This document shows, piece after piece, positions 21,751-26,639 of a stretch of DNA of 26,639 nt. The notes below the pieces were generated by a model. It did no database searches. It saw nothing but the letters and a program-made list of their open reading frames with translations, and was not told the origin of the DNA. A program made the translations under genes and the position numbers. How positions within the stretch are numbered: the first letter of the stretch is position 1; each line of letters starts with the position of its first letter. Source of the stretch: JAWLFY01 sp041685355 (GTDB taxonomy: Bacteria; Planctomycetota; Planctomycetia; Pirellulales; Pirellulaceae). The stretch spans positions 1 through 26,639 of the forward strand of contig JAWLFY010000062.1 in assembly GCA_041685355.1 (NCBI GenBank), written 5' to 3'.

Positions 21751-23220
21751 TTACTCGACCGCCGCGGTGACGGCATCGATACGTTCGCGAATCGCGCGAT
21801 GGATCTGTTCGAGTTCGGCTTGCAACCGTTGATTGTCGCGGAACAGTCGCACCAACGTTTCCTCGGTTTCGCTGACCCGCTGGTCCATCGTGTCTCGGAA
21901 CGATTCGATCGCATTCCGCTCGACCTGAAACTGAGCCAAGTCCTGTTCGAGGTTGTTACGAACCTCCTGTTCGCGTTGGATCAGCCGAGTCGTCTTATCC
22001 GTCGCGTCGGTGAGGACCTGCTGTTCGAACTCGAGTTGCGTCTTGCGGTTCGCCAGTTCGTCCAGCATCAGCCGGGTCCGCCGGATCGCAAACCGGTAAT
22101 CGTTGAGCGGTCGAATGAAGAATCGGTCGATCTCGCGGGCGACCCCCAGTTCGAGGATCCCGTCTGCGGCCTCCTCTTTGACGACGATCCGGTCGCCAGA
22201 TTCGAACGTGACTTCGCCCTCCTCGCCCCGCTGCAGGCGGCTGTCGACGGCGCGTCCGCTGCCATCGAAGTAGCCACCGTCGAGGGCGCCTCGCTGATCT
22301 GGGCTATCGACGGAGATCGAATGACGCTCGGTGAACTCGATCATCATCCAACGCGTCTCGGGCGGGTCGTCGCCGCTCGCCCGCGAACCGTCCCGAAGGT
22401 ATTCCTGAAGGGTCGCGTCGAACGCCGCCTGCAGGTCGGGGTCTTGAGCCTGTCGCCCCAGCAGTTTCCGGACGAGGTCTTCGTCGACCCGCCCGAACAA
22501 ATTTTCGTCGCTCGGCTCGCTCCCCTCGGCGATGAACGGTTCGTGTGCGTCCAGGGGGAGCAGCTCATAGAGTGACCAGCTTGTCGCTTGGCGGTCGGAA
22601 ATCGCTTGCCGTGCCCCTTGTGCGAGCTGGCCGGTCGGTTCGAGAGTCACTTGGGTCGGGGTGCTGGCGGACACCCGGAATTCGCCAAGGAAAAGCCGCG
22701 GAATCGGGACCTCGACCCCTTCCGCCGGTCGTTCCGCGAATCCGTACACGACCATTCCTTCGGGAACCAGCGGCGAATTCCCCGGTTCCGGATCCTCCTC
22801 CGGCTCGACCCCGGGGACCGCCTCGGGGGGCGGCTCCGCCAACACGATCTCGTTCCCCTCGGCGTTCCGAAGGCGAAGGTTTCGCCAGCGTCGACCCGCC
22901 TCGATCCCCAGTTTCGAAAGTTTTTGGGAAAGCGGACGGACACCCTCGCCGACCGAGGGGTTGGTCGGGTCGCCATATTTCAGCTCTTTGTTTTCCGCCA
23001 GTTCCCGTTCTAGCCGCTGCTCAAGGTCTTCCTTGACTTGGTGCCACGCGCTGCGGCTACGCAGCACCCCCGCGACGGGGAACAGGAAGATCACCGCGAG
23101 CAACATCGTCACGCTGACGGCGACGATTTGGTACCAACGCCAATGCGGGGCGGCCTTCCAAACCACCACGAAGAAGGCGATGACCAGGACGATCAAGATA
23201 CCGAGAATCGCGAAGTGCAT
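21751..23220 (-). CDS. Inner-membrane protein with coiled-coil tail
   Basis: Unrecognised 489-residue protein. Two transmembrane helices at the N-terminus (about 4-21 and 31-51) are joined by 'WKAAPHWRWYQ'. A charged helical stretch (about 54-80) follows, then a large soluble region with beta-rich blocks ('GRRWRNLRLRNAEGNEIVLAEP', 'MVVYGFAERPAEGVEVPIPRLFLGEF', 'RVSASTPTQVTLEPTG'). The C-terminus from about 385 to 489 is a long coiled coil with heptad-like 'LDELANRKTQLEFEQQVL' and 'EETLVRLFRDNQRLQAELEQ'. No enzyme motif. The ATG at 23220 sits directly before helix 1; the open frame further up is Pro/Arg-rich and excluded. A good promoter lies 79 bases upstream. It may organise an envelope complex with the next gene. 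Confidence 0.78.
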   Translation of the reverse strand: MHFAILGILIVLVIAFFVVVWKAAPHWRWYQIVAVSVTMLLAVIFLFPVAGVLRSRSAWHQVKEDLEQRLERELAENKELKYGDPTNPSVGEGVRPLSQKLSKLGIEAGRRWRNLRLRNAEGNEIVLAEPPPEAVPGVEPEEDPEPGNSPLVPEGMVVYGFAERPAEGVEVPIPRLFLGEFRVSASTPTQVTLEPTGQLAQGARQAISDRQATSWSLYELLPLDAHEPFIAEGSEPSDENLFGRVDEDLVRKLLGRQAQDPDLQAAFDATLQEYLRDGSRASGDDPPETRWMMIEFTERHSISVDSPDQRGALDGGYFDGSGRAVDSRLQRGEEGEVTFESGDRIVVKEEAADGILELGVAREIDRFFIRPLNDYRFAIRRTRLMLDELANRKTQLEFEQQVLTDATDKTTRLIQREQEVRNNLEQDLAQFQVERNAIESFRDTMDQRVSETEETLVRLFRDNQRLQAELEQIHRAIRERIDAVTAAVE

Positions 23221-23621
23221 TGATCGACCGTGGAGGAGACGTCCGAAGGAGCCACGACTCAACGCCGCGGAGTCGAAGTGGGAAGGAGGCTTCGGGCACC
23301 CTCGGATATTAAGTTGGGCAATTTGGGCCGTCAAGCATTTCTCGGTTCTGCTCGGGACCGATTGTGCGGGAGTCTCGGGATCGAATGTCCGGGAGTGAGG
23401 GGGGCGGACCGGGGGTGGCATGGGCTCGGAGCGGAACGGACGTGGTCTGACCGGCACAACCGTCACGACCGGACCGCGGGACCGGGCGCAATGGTGGGGA
23501 GGGGGGGCTCGTCCGTGAAGCGGGACGGGGATCGGAGCCGAGAAGGATACAGATCGAATCGGTTGCGCCAGCTGCGCCGGTCCTTCCTGAGCTGTCGATT
23601 CCCACGTTCCCGACGGTTGCC
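23221..23621. other. Divergent intergenic region
   Basis: A 401-base spacer between two divergent genes. It holds the minus-strand promoter at 23306-23334. On the + strand side (about 23390-23621) the sequence is G-rich with no clear promoter or Shine-Dalgarno for the TolC-like gene. Open frames crossing it look non-coding. Confidence 0.5.
23306..23334 (-). promoter_or_regulatory. Sigma-70-like promoter for the coiled-coil gene
   Basis: Reading the minus strand, TTGACG (23334-23329) and TAATAT (23311-23306) are separated by exactly 17 bases, in a locally AT-rich patch. Transcription would start near 23299, about 79 bases before the ATG at 23220. It would drive the coiled-coil and sulfatase-like genes. 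Confidence 0.65.
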
Positions 23622-26600
23622 GTGATCACATCCTTGAAACTCTCGCCTCGTCCGAGCCGCCGAATTCGTCCGAGCCGCCGAATTCGTCCGGTCGGCCGAA
23701 TTCGTCCGGTCGGCGTCGTGCTGCCGCTGCTTCTGACCGCCGTCACCGTTTCGGTCGGTTGTCACCGGCGGTACTACCGGACGCAGGCGGATATGGAGGT
23801 GAACGGGCTGCTCGATGAGAAAAATTCGCACGTCGCCCGGCCGTCCTCGACGCCGCTTCGGATCGAGATCGATCGGCGGAGCCGGATGTTCAACCCGTTC
23901 GATCTCGATTTTCAGCCGATGCCGCTCGACGACCCCGCGTCGTACCGCTACATGCAGTGCGTCGACGGCCGCCGCGGGTATCCGATGTGGGAAGCGGCGG
24001 GGGTGACGAACACGGCCGAGAGCCCCGACTGGTGGCAGTTCCTGCCGCTCGACGAGGACGGCGTGTTGGTGCTCAACAGCGAAAACGCGGTGCAGATCGC
24101 GTTGCTGCACTCCCCGGAGTACCAGGAACAGTTGGAGACGCTGTACCTTTCGGCGCTCGCGGTGAGTGCCGAAAGGTTCCAGTTTGACACCCAGTTCTTC
24201 GGTGGTGCGGAGACGATTTTCACGACGGACGGCCCGCGTCGCGGTGGGGGGAGCAACAGCAGCACGACCGTCGCGATCGGGCCGTCGAGCGTCGGTCGCC
24301 GCGACTTGGCGATGCAACGCCGATTCGCGACCGGGGCGGACCTGGTCGTCGGGGTCGCCAACAACATCGTCTGGGAACTGAGCGGGCCGAATTCGCAAAG
24401 CGCCTCGACGGTGCTCGACTTCAGCCTGCTGCAACCGCTGTTGCGAGGGGCCGGACGCGACCGGGTGCTGGAACGTTTGACGTTCTCCGAACGGGCGCTG
24501 CTGGCCAACGTGAGGGCGTTTGAGCGTTATCGCCGGAGCTTTTTCCTGAACGTGACGATCGGCCGCCCGCTCGAAAGCCGGCCGGGGGTCAACGGGCCGT
24601 CGACCAACGTCAGCGGCAACGCGTTCACCAACGCGGGCGGGTTCCTCGGGTTGCTCGAGACCGAACTGCAAATCCGCAACAGCGAGGAAAACATTGCCCG
24701 GCTCAAGGAGAGCCTCGTGATCGCCCAAGAGGCGCTCGTCGAGAGCCTCACCGTGATCCCGGACAACCCGGTTCAGATCATCCAGGAACAGCTGCAGATC
24801 GAGCAGACACGTTCGACCCTGCTGAGTGCCGAGACGAACCTGATCAATCAGCAGAACGCCTTCCAACGCTCGTTGGACGGGTTCCTCCGTGAACTCGGGC
24901 TTCCGCCCTACATCTGCGCCCGACTCGACGACCCGATCCTTGAAAACTTCGAACTGATCGATCGGGAACTGCGAGGCCGCCGCGAGGAGCTTTCACGGCT
25001 CCGCCTCAGCGTGGGCCAGATCAACGAGGTGATCTTGAACGAAAGGACGCTCGACCGAGATCTGGCGGCCGACGATTCGCGGAACGCGCTGGAATGGACC
25101 CCGCAGGTCGCGGAAGCGGTTAGTGAGCTCCGCGACCAGTTCGCGCCGCTACTCGAGACCAACGAGTCGCTGCTACGGGACGACCTGCCGCAGATCGAGG
25201 AAGACATCGCGGCACTGAGCGAAACGATCCCGCTTCGACGCGACCAAAACGAGGAGCTGATCGATCTGTATCAGGGCAAGCAACAACAGCTCTGTTCGTT
25301 GCTCAGTCTGACCGGACTCGACGAGTCGGTGTTCGACATTTCCGAACTCGAGGAACTCGGCAGCGAGCTGCAGAACCGGCGGCAACGGCTGATCGAACAG
25401 TTCGAATCGTATCGAGATCGGATCCTTCAGTTGGACGAAACCCTCAACCGGCTCACCGAGGAGGGTCCGGGAGACGACGATCCGATCCGAATCGCGAGGA
25501 TGCTCCGCGACGAGGTGATCATCCCCTCCCAATCACTCCTCTCCGACGTCGGTGATTCGGTGCTCGCGGCCCAGCTGATCCAAGCCCGCGCCCGCTCGGA
25601 AAGCCTGCTGCTGCCCGAAGTCGACATCGACCCGGGCACGGCGCTCGCGATCGCCCGGCGGAACCGCCGCGACTGGGCCAACGCCCGCGCCGAACTCGTC
25701 GACACCTGGCGGCTGATCGAGTTCACCGCGGACGATCTGGAAAGCACGCTCAATCTGACCTTCAGCGGCGACGTGCAAAACGTCGGGAACAACCCGCTCG
25801 ACCTGCGGTCCAAGACCGGTCGGCTCCGCGTCGGCCTCGAATGGGACGCCCCCCTGACCCGACTGCTGGAGCGGAACGACTACCGCTCATCGCTGATCGA
25901 TTACGAACAGGCCAAACGCCGATACTACTCGTTCGAAGACACGATCTGGCAACTGCTCCGGTCCGAAGTCCGGCAACTGCAAGCGAACCGGCTGAACTTC
26001 GAAATCGGCCGCCGACGATTGCGGGTCGCCGCCGCCCAGATCGAATACAACGAAGACCGGCGGATCGCCAACGAGGCCCGCGGGCAACGCCCCGGTCCGA
26101 CCGCCGCGACCGACAATATCAACGCCCTCAACGCGTTGCTCCAAGCCCAAAACGCGCTGCTGAATATCTTCGTCGGCAACGAGGTCGTCCGGCGGAGCCT
26201 GTACTTCGACTTGGGGACGATGGAACTCACCCCCGAAGGGCTCTGGATCGATCCCGGCAAGATCGACGCCGACATGATGCTGAGCCTCGCCGGGACGACC
26301 CCCGACGGGATCGTCCCGTGTCAGTGCCTCGAAGGTTGCGGGCTGCCGATGCGACCCCTGCCACGTGCCCCCGAGTTCGGAATGTTGCAGGCCGACGGAT
26401 CGCCGATGCCCGAGGTCGAATCGATCGAAGCCCCGTCGGTCGTCGAACCGTTCACCGAAGAAGCGAGGATCGACGGTTCCGACACCCCGGCGGCCGGCGA
26501 CACCCCGGCGGCCGCCGATCCGCCAGCCCTGGAGGACACCCGGCTGCAGGACATTCCCCTCCAGCCGGGGCCGGATGGCAGCGGGTCGGGGATGGAGGGC

Positions 26601-26639
26601 CCCGCCTCGAAGGATTCCGGGGCGAAGGATTCCGGGGCG
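23622..26639 (+). CDS. TolC-family outer-membrane lipoprotein (partial)
   Basis: At least 1006 residues, still open at the window edge. The N-terminus has a long basic region with repeats of 'RPSRRI' and 'RPVGRI', a hydrophobic stretch 'GVVLPLLLTAVTVSV' and a lipobox Cys47 ('VSVGC'). After 'RRSRMFNPFDLDFQPMPLDD' come TolC-like helical blocks: 'LNSENAVQIALLHSPEYQEQLE', long coiled-coil segments, 'ALAIARRNRRDWANARAEL' (the classic TolC signature area) and 'RVGLEWDAPLTRLLERNDYR'. TolC proteins form outer-membrane channels for efflux or secretion. The coiled-coil insert is larger than usual for TolC (about 430-490 residues). A Pro/Glu/Ser-rich tail follows 'GLWIDPGKIDADMM'. The GTG at 23622 is the likely start (TTG 23634 possible). 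Partner pump genes, if any, lie outside. Confidence 0.82.
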   Translation, partial: MITSLKLSPRPSRRIRPSRRIRPVGRIRPVGVVLPLLLTAVTVSVGCHRRYYRTQADMEVNGLLDEKNSHVARPSSTPLRIEIDRRSRMFNPFDLDFQPMPLDDPASYRYMQCVDGRRGYPMWEAAGVTNTAESPDWWQFLPLDEDGVLVLNSENAVQIALLHSPEYQEQLETLYLSALAVSAERFQFDTQFFGGAETIFTTDGPRRGGGSNSSTTVAIGPSSVGRRDLAMQRRFATGADLVVGVANNIVWELSGPNSQSASTVLDFSLLQPLLRGAGRDRVLERLTFSERALLANVRAFERYRRSFFLNVTIGRPLESRPGVNGPSTNVSGNAFTNAGGFLGLLETELQIRNSEENIARLKESLVIAQEALVESLTVIPDNPVQIIQEQLQIEQTRSTLLSAETNLINQQNAFQRSLDGFLRELGLPPYICARLDDPILENFELIDRELRGRREELSRLRLSVGQINEVILNERTLDRDLAADDSRNALEWTPQVAEAVSELRDQFAPLLETNESLLRDDLPQIEEDIAALSETIPLRRDQNEELIDLYQGKQQQLCSLLSLTGLDESVFDISELEELGSELQNRRQRLIEQFESYRDRILQLDETLNRLTEEGPGDDDPIRIARMLRDEVIIPSQSLLSDVGDSVLAAQLIQARARSESLLLPEVDIDPGTALAIARRNRRDWANARAELVDTWRLIEFTADDLESTLNLTFSGDVQNVGNNPLDLRSKTGRLRVGLEWDAPLTRLLERNDYRSSLIDYEQAKRRYYSFEDTIWQLLRSEVRQLQANRLNFEIGRRRLRVAAAQIEYNEDRRIANEARGQRPGPTAATDNINALNALLQAQNALLNIFVGNEVVRRSLYFDLGTMELTPEGLWIDPGKIDADMMLSLAGTTPDGIVPCQCLEGCGLPMRPLPRAPEFGMLQADGSPMPEVESIEAPSVVEPFTEEARIDGSDTPAAGDTPAAADPPALEDTRLQDIPLQPGPDGSGSGMEGPASKDSGAKDSGA
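23649..23714 (+). repeat. 18-bp tandem repeat in the TolC-like signal region
   Basis: CGTCCGAGCCGCCGAATT is repeated exactly at 23649-23666 and 23667-23684, followed by a variant (23685-23702) and a partial copy. In frame it reads RPSRRI, RPSRRI, RPVGRI, RPVG, lengthening the positively charged part before the lipoprotein signal hydrophobic core. Confidence 0.9.
26610..26639 (+). repeat. 15-bp duplication at the window edge
   Basis: AAGGATTCCGGGGCG occurs at 26610-26624 and 26625-26639, encoding KDSGA twice in the low-complexity tail of the TolC-like protein. A similar imperfect 15-bp repeat (DTPAA twice) lies near 26480-26515. The array may continue past the window. Confidence 0.75.

Noticed and set aside
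23463..24866. A 467-codon open frame on the - strand opposite the TolC-like gene
   Set aside because: It mirrors the codons of the TolC-like gene, including its repeats. The + frame matches a planctomycete TolC-type protein and continues without stops to the window edge.

Overview
The window is high-GC bacterial DNA (roughly two-thirds G+C by eye) with many GTG/TTG starts and few strong Shine-Dalgarno sequences. It most likely comes from a member of the Planctomycetota, in the Pirellulaceae/Planctomycetaceae range. The grounds are a sulfatase plus a degenerate sulfatase relative, a fused two-domain 5-oxoprolinase, a DUF6677-type membrane protein, a TolC-like lipoprotein with the 'RMFNPFDLDFQPMPLDDP' N-terminal block, and a Cys/Pro-rich repeat secreted protein. 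The assignment to a phylum is inference; no rRNA or other marker is present. I see no tRNA, rRNA, CRISPR array, transposase or integrase.

Layout. 20-1490 (-): ferrochelatase behind a small GlsB/YeaQ-type membrane protein. 1491-1870: spacer with a repeated palindrome and a tiny leader ORF that overlaps the start codon of an AlaC-type aminotransferase (1871-3163, +). 3338-4042 (+): an alpha/beta hydrolase, followed by a 30-bp tandem repeat. 4393-8121 (+): a complete sugar-type ABC importer (binding lipoprotein, double ATPase, permease). 8158-11261 (+): an unrecognised membrane-anchored helical protein translationally coupled to a fused MlaF-MlaE lipid-transport ABC protein. 11316-12701 (-): an active-type sulfatase, divergent from a small cupin (12871-13209, +). 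13247-18017 (-): an operon of a DUF6677-like protein, a 63-residue membrane protein and a 1290-residue 5-oxoprolinase/hydantoinase fusion. 18401-19048 (+): a lipoprotein. 19541-20224 (+): a secreted cysteine-rich repeat protein with its own promoter and terminator. 20309-23220 (-): a membrane coiled-coil protein and a sulfatase-fold pseudoenzyme, with a good sigma-70-like promoter. 23622 to the window end (+): a TolC-family lipoprotein cut by the window edge.

How the genes work together. Most of the window is housekeeping metabolism plus cell-envelope functions. The three transporter genes at 4393-8121 form one importer. The 8158-11261 pair looks like a self-contained lipid transporter lacking any visible MCE protein. 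The oxoprolinase cluster is joined by a GTGA overlap. The right third (18401-26639) encodes almost only exported or membrane proteins.

The most striking feature across the window is short tandem repeats (periods 14, 18, 19, 20, 21, 23 and 30 bp). They sit mostly at gene ends or starts. Four of them have an 18-bp period inside coding sequence and so encode hexapeptide repeats, two of which put a cysteine every six residues next to Pro/Glu.
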